From contig JAOSJO010000022.1 of the NCBI GenBank assembly GCA_027494055.1, positions 496,001-560,000 on the forward strand: a stretch of DNA of 64,000 nt. Direction: 5' to 3'. Below are positions 26,896 through 34,600 of this stretch, piece after piece. Position 1 is the first letter of the stretch. Each line of letters begins with the position of its first letter. This stretch comes from Anaerolineae bacterium (lineage in GTDB: Bacteria; Chloroflexota; Anaerolineae; Aggregatilineales; JAFGMM01). A program made the position numbers and the translations under genes. Under the pieces are notes generated by a model that was given only the letters and a program-made list of their open reading frames with translations, was not told where the DNA came from and ran no database searches.

Positions 26896-27324
26896 ATGAA
26901 AGTTGACATGAGGAGTCCTGACAACGTGGATACTCCAGAACTGCCCAGCGAAGGGTGTGGGCGCGTATCACCCGACCTGCGAGAGCCTGGGTTGCCCGAT
27001 TCTGAGCTTCTGCCGGGCGGTGACATGCACGAAACGCCGCCAGCCGCCGACGACGAGTCGCCCGTGCAACTGCCAGAATCGAACCCGCGCGACGAGCGAA
27101 TAGACCTGCTCGACCTGGTCACGACAATCAGCGAGGCCGCAGCCAAGGCCTACTACACAGAGCGCACGATCCGAAGATGGGTCGGATCGGGCAAGGTTCG
27201 CGGTCGAAAATCGGGCGACGTGTGGTTGATCTCACTGCCCTCACTCATCAAACACCTCGCAGAGCGCGACACACGGGCGGTTTTGTCCGATCTCTGCCCC
27301 GCGAGCTGCACCCCAGGGCAGTAG
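26896..27324 (+). CDS. excisionase-like MerR-type helix-turn-helix protein
   Basis: The C-terminal half contains TTISEAAAKAYYTERTIRRWVGSGKVRGRKSGDVWLISLPSLIKHL. This is the layout of Xis/HTH_17 proteins: recognition helix with TIRRW, wing with GRKSGDVWLI, and a closing helix. The N-terminal ~65 residues are acidic and Pro-rich and probably disordered. The frame is open from a GTG at 26842; I prefer the ATG at 26896, but neither start has a strong ribosome binding site. Its likely role is directing excision with the integrase, or regulating the element. It lies 46 bp before the palindrome that was hit by the IS element. Confidence 0.7.
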   Translation: MKVDMRSPDNVDTPELPSEGCGRVSPDLREPGLPDSELLPGGDMHETPPAADDESPVQLPESNPRDERIDLLDLVTTISEAAAKAYYTERTIRRWVGSGKVRGRKSGDVWLISLPSLIKHLAERDTRAVLSDLCPASCTPGQ

Positions 27325-27369
27325 AGTCCGCCGTCCGCTCTACTACCACGAAGCCGACTCGTTTACTCT

Positions 27370-27393
27370 CAGGTCAGGGTTAACCCTGACCTG
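27370..27393. terminator. 24-bp perfect palindrome disrupted at its edge by the IS element
   Basis: CAGGTCAGGGTT / AACCCTGACCTG is a perfect 12+12 palindrome, 46 bp after the excisionase-like gene. Bases 27386-27394 (CTGACCTGT) are repeated directly after the IS at 28591-28599, so they are the target duplication. It could have been a bidirectional terminator or a protein-binding site; there is no clear T-run. Confidence 0.75.
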
Positions 27394-27394
27394 T

Positions 27395-28488
27395 CTAGCT
27401 ACCGGACACTGAACAGAAGTTCGGTACGAACGTAAGCGGGACAGGGTCGTCGAGTGCCAGACACCGCTCGATGAAGTCCCAGCCGAGACGGAAAACACTC
27501 AAATCGCGGCGGTCATGGCGATCAACTGCATCGGTTTGGTGGGAGGCAATGGTGTGTTTACCGACCGCGACGAGCCAGACATAGAGGATGCACACGGCAA
27601 GGGTGAGCCGGGACAGACGTAAGAAATGCTGCAAGTGGGTCGCTTCGAGGTCAAAGCCATGCCCTTTCAGATCGCCGAACAGTTCCTCAATCCACATGCG
27701 GCGGCGGTAGAGCTTCAGCGCCGCCTGCGCGCACGGGAGGTTGGTGGCCAGGAACCAGGGTTGCGGCTCACCTTTGCGCCAATGGAGCACCAGGCAGGTC
27801 GGATAGGCGTTGCTCTTTGTCAACAGCACCCGTCCGATCCAGGCGGTAAGGCCCGGTTGCAGGGGCAGCAAGGCGTCCAGGCGCAGCCACCGGCCTGTGT
27901 TGTAGGGCTTACACAGGTGGTCGCCGGGTTGCCGCAGCGCGTAGTCCCACCCCCACACGTCCAACTGCTCCAGCAGCAACGCATTGCCAAACTCGCAATC
28001 CCCCACCAGCGAGGCCTTCACCCCAGGCGGGATCAATCCCTGCACGTAGCGGAGCAGTTTGATCTGCTTGACCGTCGTGCTGTGCCCCGGCGATGACGCA
28101 CCCAGGTCCACACCAGCGGCAGCGCGCGCCCCTGATACGCCACCACGACGATCAACAACTGAAACCCGAACCCGATCCTCGTGCCGTCGATGATGAGGTG
28201 CAGCCGTCTGGCGCTCGACGCCGCCGCGATCAGGCGCACCGCAATCGGGCGATACCACTGCCGGGGACGGATCGCGCCGTTGTTCAGCAACCGACGCAGA
28301 CGCTTCTCCAGGCTCGCTTTCTTGGCGCGCACCGGCAGCTTGCGCGCGATCAGGCTCAGGTGCACGCTGCGCGCCTGAAACAACGCGACGAGCAACAGCA
28401 CCATGTTGGTCAGCCGACTTTCACACCCATCGGGCGCCAGTTGCGCCAGGCGCTGACGCCAGATACGATGGAGTTGGGAGTTGTTCAT
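27395..28488 (-). CDS. IS4-family transposase, one frameshift
   Basis: The start is the ATG at 28488, preceded by GAGGAG on the minus strand. The first frame (MNNSQLHRIWRQRLAQL...HLIIDGTRIGFGFQLLIVVVAYQGRALPLVWTWV) breaks near 28097. The second frame continues SSPGHSTTVKQIKLLRYVQG...SLVGDCEFGNALLLEQL...YRRRMWIEELFGDLKGHGFDLE. The DDE triad of RNase H-fold transposases is visible: Asp in IIDGT, Asp in VGDCEFG, Glu in the WIEELFGDLKGHG motif that corresponds to the YREK signature. The corrected length is about 364 residues. A single-base indel in a region otherwise intact suggests a sequencing error or a recently inactivated copy. Confidence 0.88.
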
Positions 28489-28590
28489 CGGGCCGCTCCT
28501 CTGGATCAAGTTGTGGTTGGTGCTTCAACTTTACCAGGGGAAACCCTTTGTTCAACTCCTCGATCATTTGTTCAAGTGTCCGGTGGCTAG
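27395..28590. mobile_element. IS4-family insertion sequence, 1,196 bp
   Basis: The left terminus CTAGCTACCGGACACTGAAC is the inverted counterpart of the right terminus (read inward CTAGCCACCGGACACTTGAA). The terminal inverted repeats are about 22 bp with one mismatch and one gap. A 9-bp direct duplication CTGACCTGT flanks it (27386-27394 and 28591-28599). One transposase gene is inside. The transposase stop codon lies within the left inverted repeat. The identical duplication indicates a recent insertion. Confidence 0.9.
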
Positions 28591-28648
28591 CTGACCTGTT
28601 TCGCTAGGGCGCGGTCCGCGCCCACTTTCACGTGAGGAGATTCTCACA

Positions 28649-28891
28649 ATGCCCAGACTCTCTAACCACGACATGGGCGCGGTACTGGCCGACCTGGTCC
28701 GGGCTGCTGGCGGCGAGATATCCCATGCGGAGCTCGTCAAGCAGCTCAAAGACCGGGGAGAGCGGCAGGTACTCGCGCGCCTGCCGGCGCTGATCCGCAC
28801 CGGGTACATCAAGCGCGAACTGCGCTCGCAGGAGAACGCGCGCCCGGCAGTGTTCTACACCGCGCCGGTTGCTTCCGCCGCCGGGGAGTAG
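28649..28891 (+). CDS. small winged-helix-like protein (first of two paralogues)
   Basis: 80 residues; ATG at 28649 after GAGGAG. The sequence MGAVLADLVRAAGGEISHAELVKQLKDRGERQVLARLPALIRTGYIKREL followed by two short strands fits a small winged-helix domain. It resembles the 83-residue protein at 30605: same length, same helix order, and a final aromatic-Ala-Pro (FYTAP versus FFAPE). Each of the two sits directly before a member of the four-paralogue family, so the pair was probably duplicated as a unit. Its role could be regulatory or structural. Confidence 0.6.
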   Translation: MPRLSNHDMGAVLADLVRAAGGEISHAELVKQLKDRGERQVLARLPALIRTGYIKRELRSQENARPAVFYTAPVASAAGE

Positions 28892-28937
28892 TCCCCGGCC
28901 TCGCCTCGCCTTTGTGTTCTGAGCAGGAGGCTCAATC

Positions 28938-29435
28938 ATGGCATTCACCGTTATGCTTTCGGTCATCGACGAGAAGGGCAAGACCTCAACGACTGAGGTC
29001 AAGCTCCCCACCGCGACGGTTTGGGCTGACGCGGTCATCATGGCGCAGCAGATCGCGCTACTGATCGATCCCCTGATCCTGGGCGCGATCACGCGCGTCG
29101 GCGTGACCGCCGACGTCGAGCTGCCCGTCGGCCTGGCAGCGTCGGCGAGCGCGAACTCCGACGTTGAGGAGGGCGCGCGCTTTCAGTTCCGCACGGAGAA
29201 CGGCTTCTACACCGGCCTCCGCCTGCCCACGTTCGACGAGTCGCTCATCGTCGCCGGGACGCGCGGCGTGGACCTCACTGACACCGACGTGGCCGCGTTC
29301 GTGGCCGCCATGGAGGACGGCATCGATACCAGCGGCTACGGCGGCACAGACACGGTCGAGCCGTGCGACGCGCGTGACGAGGACATCGTCTCCCTGGAGT
29401 TCGCGAGGGAGCAGTTTCTCAGCTCTCGCGGGTAG
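28938..29435 (+). CDS. element paralogue family member A
   Basis: 165 residues, ATG at 28938 with AGGAGG at 28925-28930. The protein begins MAFTVMLSVIDEKGKTSTTEVKLP, then has two helices around IDPLILGAITRVGV, an acidic SDVEEGARFQFRT strand and RLPTFDESLIVAGTRGVDL. The same order of motifs is found in the proteins at 29631 (second half), 30826 and 31372: F-x-I-x-DE-x-G-K...YLP, then LxxLI-x-GVI, SDVEE, PTFDE, and a C-terminal PCD-x-RG. No known function is recognised. The family directly precedes the collagen-like fibre, so a virion or appendage structural role is likely but unproven. Confidence 0.7.
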   Translation: MAFTVMLSVIDEKGKTSTTEVKLPTATVWADAVIMAQQIALLIDPLILGAITRVGVTADVELPVGLAASASANSDVEEGARFQFRTENGFYTGLRLPTFDESLIVAGTRGVDLTDTDVAAFVAAMEDGIDTSGYGGTDTVEPCDARDEDIVSLEFAREQFLSSRG

Positions 29436-29439
29436 GCTC

Positions 29440-29470
29440 CCCCCAGCAGCACGCACGCCACCTGCTGGGG
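29440..29470 (+). terminator. hairpin after paralogue A
   Basis: CCCCAGCAG / CTGCTGGGG with a loop of about 12 bases, starting 6 bp after the paralogue A stop. There is no T-run. It may act as a partial terminator or mRNA stabiliser, since the next gene begins right after it. Confidence 0.45.
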
Positions 29471-29475
29471 TCGGG

Positions 29476-29628
29476 ATGTTTGACCCTCCCCTGACCTCAG
29501 CAGGTGTTAATGCTGCCTGGTCAAGCTGGCTGCTGGGCGCGCTGGAACCACTCGCGCGCCCTGGCTTCTGGGCTGATCCAGCAGCGGTGCAGCAAATCGA
29601 GCAACTTCTCGCACACCTAGGAGTGTGA
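29476..29628 (+). CDS. 50-residue helical protein
   Basis: The ATG at 29476 opens MFDPPLTSAGVNAAWSSWLL and continues to HLGV with a TGA two bases before the next start at 29631. Trp-rich and amphipathic, it looks like a real small protein rather than a shadow, because codon choice matches its neighbours and the next gene begins immediately. The ribosome binding site is weak, being part of the upstream hairpin. Function unknown. Confidence 0.5.
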   Translation: MFDPPLTSAGVNAAWSSWLLGALEPLARPGFWADPAAVQQIEQLLAHLGV

Positions 29629-29630
29629 CC

Positions 29631-30601
29631 ATGGGTGACATGATCTACCTGCCTCACCGCGCCTTTTCGCTCTGGGACGCCCTCGGCGGCGCGCTCGTGC
29701 GCGCGGCGCATGAGGCGCTGTTCGACTTCGACAAGAACAACCCGAAACCCTGGGCGTACTACCCCGGCGTCGCCACCGGCGTGATCGCCAACAATATGAC
29801 CGGTGCGGGCGCGGTGATCTACTTCGTCGGCGCCACAATCGATGTGGTGATCCGCCACGGACCGAACGCCTCTGACATCGGTTGGTTCATTGACGGCGTC
29901 GCACAGGCTGACATCTCCGCCTACGCCGCCTCCGAGGCCTGGGAGCACCTGCATCTGAGCGACCTGGTGCAGGGAGTCGTGCATACGCTCCAACTCTTCA
30001 ACAAGCCCAGCGCCAGCCAACCCGACAACGACGGCGTCATGACTATCGGCGAGGTCATGGTCTCCGGCGACGATCCGCGCGCCGCGCCGTTCGCAAGCGA
30101 GCTGAGCGCGGCAGTCTGGACTCTGACGTTCACCATCCGCGACGAGAACGCCAAGGACAGCACGCACTCCGTCTACCTGCCGATGGCACACTATGAGTAT
30201 GACGACGCCTCGTACTTCGCTGAGCTGTACGTGCAGCGCCTTGAGCCGCTTCTGAGGGGCGTGATCCGCACCGTCACCATCGCGCGCACGCTGTACACGG
30301 CGGCCATTGCCGCCGCTCAGCCGGGCATCGGCTCCGACATCAACCGGGGATGTACGTCAATTATCGGGTCTACGGCTCTGGCGGCGAGTACGCGCACACC
30401 CTCGCCACGTATGACGAAGCGTACACGATTCCTGACTGGGGCGGGGGCGACCGCGTGCCTCACTGGGAGGATCCCGAAGTAAGCGCGTTCTTCGACCTCA
30501 TGGCGTCCGCAGTCTCCGAGGGCTTCCCTGCGAACCCCTGCGACCGTCGCGGCCAGATCATCACCGGCATTGCGAAGGCCTACCAGAGTTACAGGTCGTG
30601 A
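29631..30601 (+). CDS. two-domain protein: jelly-roll-like domain plus element paralogue B, one frameshift
   Basis: ATG at 29631 after TAGGAG. Residues 1-155 (FSLWDALGGALVRAAHEALFDF...GAVIYFVGATIDVVIRHGPNASDIGWFIDG...HTLQLFNKPS) alternate strand and turn like a jelly-roll or fibre-head domain. From about residue 162 the sequence AVWTLTFTIRDENAKDSTHSVYLPMAHYEYDDA enters the same family as its neighbours. At about 30343 the frame breaks (SDINRG), and one missing base restores MYVNYRVYGSGGEYAHTLATYDEAYTIP and the C-terminal PCDRRGQIITGIAKAYQSYRS. Either a true fusion, or two genes joined by another indel around 30110. A structural or receptor-binding role is inference. Confidence 0.65.
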
Positions 30602-30604
30602 ATC

Positions 30605-30856
30605 ATGACTATCGACCTAACCGCTCTATCCGCGATCCACGAGGCGCTTTCTGACGGCCCGCTCCTGCGCACCGGTCTGGAGGCGCGGCTCCAGGCGCGC
30701 GGCCAGGCCGACGCACTGGAGCACCCGGTAGACCTGCTCAAAGCAGGTCAGATCGGCGCGGTCGATCTCGAAGATGACGACGGCCACCACTTTGACACGC
30801 TGTTCTTTGCCCCGGAGGATGCAGTATGGGTGTTGTATGGCTCCTTTCCGTCGTGA
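30605..30856 (+). CDS. small winged-helix-like protein (second paralogue)
   Basis: 83 residues beginning MTIDLTALSAIHEALSDGPL. It has the same helix-helix-helix-wing pattern and length as the protein at 28649, with an acidic LEDDDGHHFD turn. It starts 3 bp after the previous stop, and its 3' end overlaps the next start by 31 bp. Together with paralogue C it repeats the arrangement of 28649 plus paralogue A. Confidence 0.58.
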   Translation: MTIDLTALSAIHEALSDGPLLRTGLEARLQARGQADALEHPVDLLKAGQIGAVDLEDDDGHHFDTLFFAPEDAVWVLYGSFPS

Positions 30857-31371
30857 TCGAGGATGAAAAAGGCTCTAAGCGCACCCTCAAGCACTACCTC
30901 CCGGAGAGCCTTTACACCTTCGACCAGGCCGAGACCTACGCCGGCGACTATCTGGCCGCGCTCGATGGCGTGATCGAGGGCGTCATCCGCAAGGCCACAA
31001 TCACCCAGATCGCCGACCTCGCCGGGCTGAAAACCGAGCCGCTGCCGACCGCTGACGTGGAGGAAAAGCTCGAAATCCGGTACGACACGCTCAAAGAGGA
31101 CTTCATCGACGACCAGTGGCGGCAGGCGAAGAAGTCCCACGCATGGACTCACCGGGTCCCGACGTTCCGCGATGACCTGACTATCGTCTGGTATGACGAC
31201 AGTCGAGTCGCAGACCAGGACCTCGACGCGGTGCGCGATCTCCTGCGCATGATGGACACTGCGACGGAGCCGCACCCGGCGGCGGCGTGCGACGATCACG
31301 GCATCCGCCTGAATCTGGCGCTCCGTACCAAGTTCAAATTCAGCCGCTCTCGGAAGGGGGAGGGGGCGTAA
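30826..31371 (+). CDS. element paralogue family member C
   Basis: 181 residues. The N-terminus reads VVWLLSVVIEDEKGSKRTLKHYLPESLYTFDQAETYAGDYLAALDGVIEGVIRKATI, then PTADVEEKLEIRYDT and HRVPTFRDDLTIVWYDD, and it ends with ACDDHGIRLNLALRTKFKFSRSR. These motifs line up with paralogues A, B and D. The chosen ATG at 30826 gives a 31-bp overlap with the upstream gene. The stop TAA directly abuts the ATG of paralogue D. It is most similar to D (both have YTFDQAE), which suggests the most recent duplication. Confidence 0.7.
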   Translation: MGVVWLLSVVIEDEKGSKRTLKHYLPESLYTFDQAETYAGDYLAALDGVIEGVIRKATITQIADLAGLKTEPLPTADVEEKLEIRYDTLKEDFIDDQWRQAKKSHAWTHRVPTFRDDLTIVWYDDSRVADQDLDAVRDLLRMMDTATEPHPAAACDDHGIRLNLALRTKFKFSRSRKGEGA

Positions 31372-31917
31372 ATGTGGGTCTGGCGTATCGTCATCACGAT
31401 CAAGGACGCGAACGGGCGGCGGTCCTCGTTCAAGGTCTATCTACCGGCAGAGCACTACACGTTTGACCAGGCCGAGGCCTGGCTGAGCGACTTTCTGCCG
31501 CTGCTCGATGCCGTGATCGGCGGCGTGATCTCCGAGGCGCGCATCGAGCGGGAGATCTCCGCCGCAGGCCTTCAGGAGATCGCCGGCGAGTCTGCGCGCG
31601 TGGAAGTGTCGATGCAGAACGCTTTTGAGCTGCGCCACTTCGACACGGTGCGCGAAAAGACTCTCTTTGCTGGCAAGAAGCGCATCTACCGGCAGTCGAT
31701 TCCGACCTGGTCAGAGGCCTTGACCTACTTGGGCCCGCTCACAGGCAAGCGATTCCGCGCCTCATGGGAGCCTGCCGTGATCGCATATGAGAACCTGCAC
31801 CACGCCGCCGAGACGCTGGGGCACCCGGCGAAGCCCAGCGACTCGCGTGGCATCCGCGTCATTGCCTTCCACAAGGTGGGTAAGGGGCTGGTCTACGCCA
31901 AGTCGCGGGGGCGCTGA
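31372..31917 (+). CDS. element paralogue family member D
   Basis: 181 residues beginning MWVWRIVITIKDANGRRSSFKVYLPAEHYTFDQAEAWLSDFLPLLDAVIGGVISEARIE. A longer, more divergent middle follows, then SIPTWSEALTYLGPLTGKRF and an end with PSDSRGIRVIAFHKVGKGLVYAKSRGR. The shared pattern with A-C is clear, but the SDVEE motif is replaced by ESARVEVS. No membrane segment or signal peptide is seen. It overlaps the start of the fibre gene by one base, so it is made together with it. Function unknown. Confidence 0.7.
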   Translation: MWVWRIVITIKDANGRRSSFKVYLPAEHYTFDQAEAWLSDFLPLLDAVIGGVISEARIEREISAAGLQEIAGESARVEVSMQNAFELRHFDTVREKTLFAGKKRIYRQSIPTWSEALTYLGPLTGKRFRASWEPAVIAYENLHHAAETLGHPAKPSDSRGIRVIAFHKVGKGLVYAKSRGR

Positions 31918-34151
31918 TGCCTGGCGATCCTGCGCTGCGCCGCGTTCGCTGGCCGCTCGACCTGCTGCGAGAGCCGTTCGCGCCGCGCCAGACGCCGCGC
32001 CCAGCGCCAGCGGCGGGGGTGTTCGACCCGCCTTACCGGTGCGTCCTGGTCAACGAGTCCTGGATTTCGCATATCGCCGGGATGGTGGACGTGCTGACCG
32101 AGCCGGACTCGTGGTCTGGCGACGACCTGGCGCAGTACACCGCGCGCCAGCAGATCGAGGCCTTTCTTCGCGCGCTGACTCTGGGAAACTGTGTCATGGG
32201 GATCACTGACATCCGCGTAAACGGCTGCAAACTGGAGGTGGAGTACAACGACTCCGGCGAGTGGACGGAGGTCGGCGACCTCACGTCATGCGTTGTGCCA
32301 GGGCCACCAGGCGCAGACGGCGAGGACGGCGCAAGCGTTGAGCTGCGCTATATCGACAAAGGCGGCGGGGAGTGGTGGGTACAGTGGCGGCAGGACGACG
32401 ACGATCCGACGTGGGCGGACCTCTTCCGCGTGCCAGAGGGCGGGATTCCCGGTCCGCCAGGTCAGGACGGCGCGAGCGTGGAGCTGCGCGTCTCCGAGGG
32501 CTGGATACAGTGGCGGCAGGATGACGATGATCCGACCTGGTCAAACCTCTTCCCTGTGCCTCAGGACGGCGCGCCAGGCGAACCCGGCGAGGACGGCGCA
32601 AGCGTTGAGCTGCAAGTCTGGGAGTTCACCGAGGTCGGGATGCCGCACTACGGCGAGACGTGGCTCCAGTGGCGGCGCGTGGGCGATTCTGAGTGGCAAA
32701 ACCTCATCGACCTGGCCGACCTCAAGGGCGATCCGGGCGAGGACGGCGCAAGCGTTGAGCTGCAAGTCTGGGAGTTCACCGAGGTCGGGATGCCGCACTA
32801 CGGCGAGACGTGGCTCCAGTGGCGGCGCGTGGGCGACTCCGAGTGGCAGAACCTCATCGACCTGGCCGACCTCCAGGGCGAACCCGGCGAGGACGGCGCG
32901 CCGGTTGAGTTCCAGGTCTGGGAGTTCACCGAGGTCGGGATGCCACACTACGGCGAGACGTGGCTCCAGTGGCGTCACGTGGGCGATTCTGAGTGGGAAA
33001 ATCTCCTCAACCTGGCCGACCTCAAGGGCGATCCGGGCGAGGACGGCGCAGACGGCGCAGACGGCGCGGACGGCGCAAGTGCTGAGCTGCGCGTGTACGA
33101 GTGCACCGACCCGGATGACCCGCAGTATGGGGAGCGGTGGATTCAGTGGCGGCAGGACGACGATAACCCTTCCTGGACCGACCTGGTCAACCTCGCCACG
33201 CTGATAGGCCCGCAAGGGCTGCCAGGCGCAGACGGCGTGGACGGTCTACCAGGCGCGCCTGGCGCGCCTGGCGAGTGCGTCCCCTACCCCGGCGACGCCA
33301 CCCAGGGCGGCGACATCGATCAAGAGTGGTGCGGTACCGCTACCTACCTGACGGACTTTCTTGACGGCCTGCTGAGCGACGTACTGGCGCGCATCGGCGC
33401 GGGGTCAAGTGTCGCCGTTTTTCTGCAAGACCTTCTTGCCGCGACCGTGATCGCGATTCCCGTGGTCGCGGCGATCAAGGCGAGCTGGGACGCAATGGCG
33501 ATGAAGTATGCGCTCATCGACGCCGAGGCGGACTCGACCTTCTGGCTCCTGGTCAAGTGCGGTTTGTATGACGTTCAGCCCACCGGCAACGCCTTCAGTT
33601 CGGTCACGCTGGAGGCCTGGCGGACTCGCATTCTCTCGATCCCGTATGCCCCCAATGCCGGGCCAGAGGTCGCCGGAATGCTCGACTGGCTGACGCTGGC
33701 CGAGTGGCAGCGCAAGGCCTGGATCGGGTCGCTGGCGCCCTCGGCGCTGTGTGCGGCAGAATGCCCCGGCGAGGATGAACCCTCCGTGTGCCTGGTCAAA
33801 TCTCAGTCGTGGCCGCTGCAACCCATCATTGTCACCTATGCGGGCAACGACTACTGGGACCTCACACTTATCCCGGATGCGCAAAGCGGCGGCGCATTCT
33901 ACCTCGGCGGCTTCGAGGCCTGCGGCGGCATCGATGGGCCTGGGTTCAAGCTCGTGGGCGCGCCGTCTCCGATCCTGGAGCCGGCACCGAACGCCAACAG
34001 CGGCGACGCCATGCGGTACTACCCCCTCGGTCAGACGGGCTACCTGCGCCGCCGCTACACGGACGACCTCAGCGACCTGCCGTGCATGTGGCGGGCAAAT
34101 TTCTGGTCCCACTCTCCGGGACCGTATCGGTTCAAGATTGTGCCCTGCTGA
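31917..34151 (+). CDS. collagen-like fibre protein with 50-residue tandem modules
   Basis: 744 residues. Residues 1-120 form an N-terminal domain that could attach to the particle (HIAGMVDVLTEPDSWSGDDLAQYTARQQIEAFL). Residues ~125-460 alternate Gly-X-Y stretches (PGPPGADGEDG, PGPPGQDG, PGAPGAPGE) with modules ASVEL...ETWLQWRRVGDSEWQNLIDLADL, six in all; the middle three are almost identical 150-bp DNA repeats. Residues 460-744 form a non-repetitive C-terminal head with several Cys and a hydrophobic stretch (VFLQDLLAATVIAIPVVAAI). This is the build of phage side-tail or head fibres that form trimers. It probably mediates adhesion to the host. Protein exposed on a virus-like particle is inference. 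Confidence 0.8.
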   Translation: MPGDPALRRVRWPLDLLREPFAPRQTPRPAPAAGVFDPPYRCVLVNESWISHIAGMVDVLTEPDSWSGDDLAQYTARQQIEAFLRALTLGNCVMGITDIRVNGCKLEVEYNDSGEWTEVGDLTSCVVPGPPGADGEDGASVELRYIDKGGGEWWVQWRQDDDDPTWADLFRVPEGGIPGPPGQDGASVELRVSEGWIQWRQDDDDPTWSNLFPVPQDGAPGEPGEDGASVELQVWEFTEVGMPHYGETWLQWRRVGDSEWQNLIDLADLKGDPGEDGASVELQVWEFTEVGMPHYGETWLQWRRVGDSEWQNLIDLADLQGEPGEDGAPVEFQVWEFTEVGMPHYGETWLQWRHVGDSEWENLLNLADLKGDPGEDGADGADGADGASAELRVYECTDPDDPQYGERWIQWRQDDDNPSWTDLVNLATLIGPQGLPGADGVDGLPGAPGAPGECVPYPGDATQGGDIDQEWCGTATYLTDFLDGLLSDVLARIGAGSSVAVFLQDLLAATVIAIPVVAAIKASWDAMAMKYALIDAEADSTFWLLVKCGLYDVQPTGNAFSSVTLEAWRTRILSIPYAPNAGPEVAGMLDWLTLAEWQRKAWIGSLAPSALCAAECPGEDEPSVCLVKSQSWPLQPIIVTYAGNDYWDLTLIPDAQSGGAFYLGGFEACGGIDGPGFKLVGAPSPILEPAPNANSGDAMRYYPLGQTGYLRRRYTDDLSDLPCMWRANFWSHSPGPYRFKIVPC
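32583..33032 (+). repeat. 150-bp tandem repeat in the fibre gene (3 units)
   Basis: Units begin at about 32583, 32733 and 32883 with exact 150-bp spacing, and the first two differ at only a few positions. Partial, older units precede (32300-32580) and follow (33033-33200). A 9-bp repeat GACGGCGCA is present four to five times at 33044-33080. Such repeats can expand and contract by recombination, changing fibre length. Confidence 0.9.
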
Positions 34152-34163
34152 AAGGAGTCAAAC

Positions 34164-34397
34164 ATGGATGATGGCCTGCTCTCTCTCCTGGCGCGGCTGC
34201 TGGAGTCGCAAGGCCTGGCGATTGTGTTGATCGTCGGCGGGCTGTGGTGGTTTAACGCCAAGTTCTGGCCGTTCATCACTGACAAGCTTGTGCCGCTCTG
34301 GGTGGAGCAGCGGCGGCAGGATCGCCTGCTCATGGAGCGCGCGGTGATGGCGCTAGAACGGCTAGCAGAGGTGCCGATCAACCTTGTGCCGGAGTAA
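34164..34397 (+). CDS. holin-like small membrane protein
   Basis: 77 residues with AAGGAG ten bases upstream of the ATG. One membrane segment (LAIVLIVGGLWWFNAKFWPFI) follows a short N-terminus, and then a charged helix (VEQRRQDRLLMERAVMALERLAEV). Size, single segment, charged tail and position just after the fibre gene fit a phage holin or a small tail-associated membrane protein. No endolysin gene is seen next to it, so lysis function is uncertain. Confidence 0.5.
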   Translation: MDDGLLSLLARLLESQGLAIVLIVGGLWWFNAKFWPFITDKLVPLWVEQRRQDRLLMERAVMALERLAEVPINLVPE

Positions 34398-34535
34398 AAC
34401 CCTGCCGCCAATGCCGCCGAGGACCTCGCCAGAGCGACGGAGAGCGTTTTTTCTGGCATATGCCATACCAGTTGCCCTTGTTCCCTGCGCACTTGTTGCC
34501 GTCGCGCGCCACCTCGAGTCTCAAACCAAATAGAC

Positions 34536-34564
34536 TTGACATTTTGTGATGTTAGGTCTAGCAT
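34536..34564 (+). promoter_or_regulatory. putative promoter with small operator
   Basis: TTGACA at 34536-34541 and TAGCAT at 34559-34564 with 17 bp between, 37 bp before the regulator start. TAGAC at 34531-34535 and GTCTA at 34556-34560 form an inverted pair overlapping it, suggesting autoregulation. The rest of the gap 34398-34600 shows nothing else I can name. Confidence 0.55.
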
Positions 34565-34600
34565 GGGGTGGTGCTGCTGCCACAAGGGGAGAACTTCACA

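Noticed and set aside
32583..33200. CRISPR or other non-coding repeat array
   Set aside because: The 150-bp repeats keep one open frame and encode regular protein modules of a fibre.
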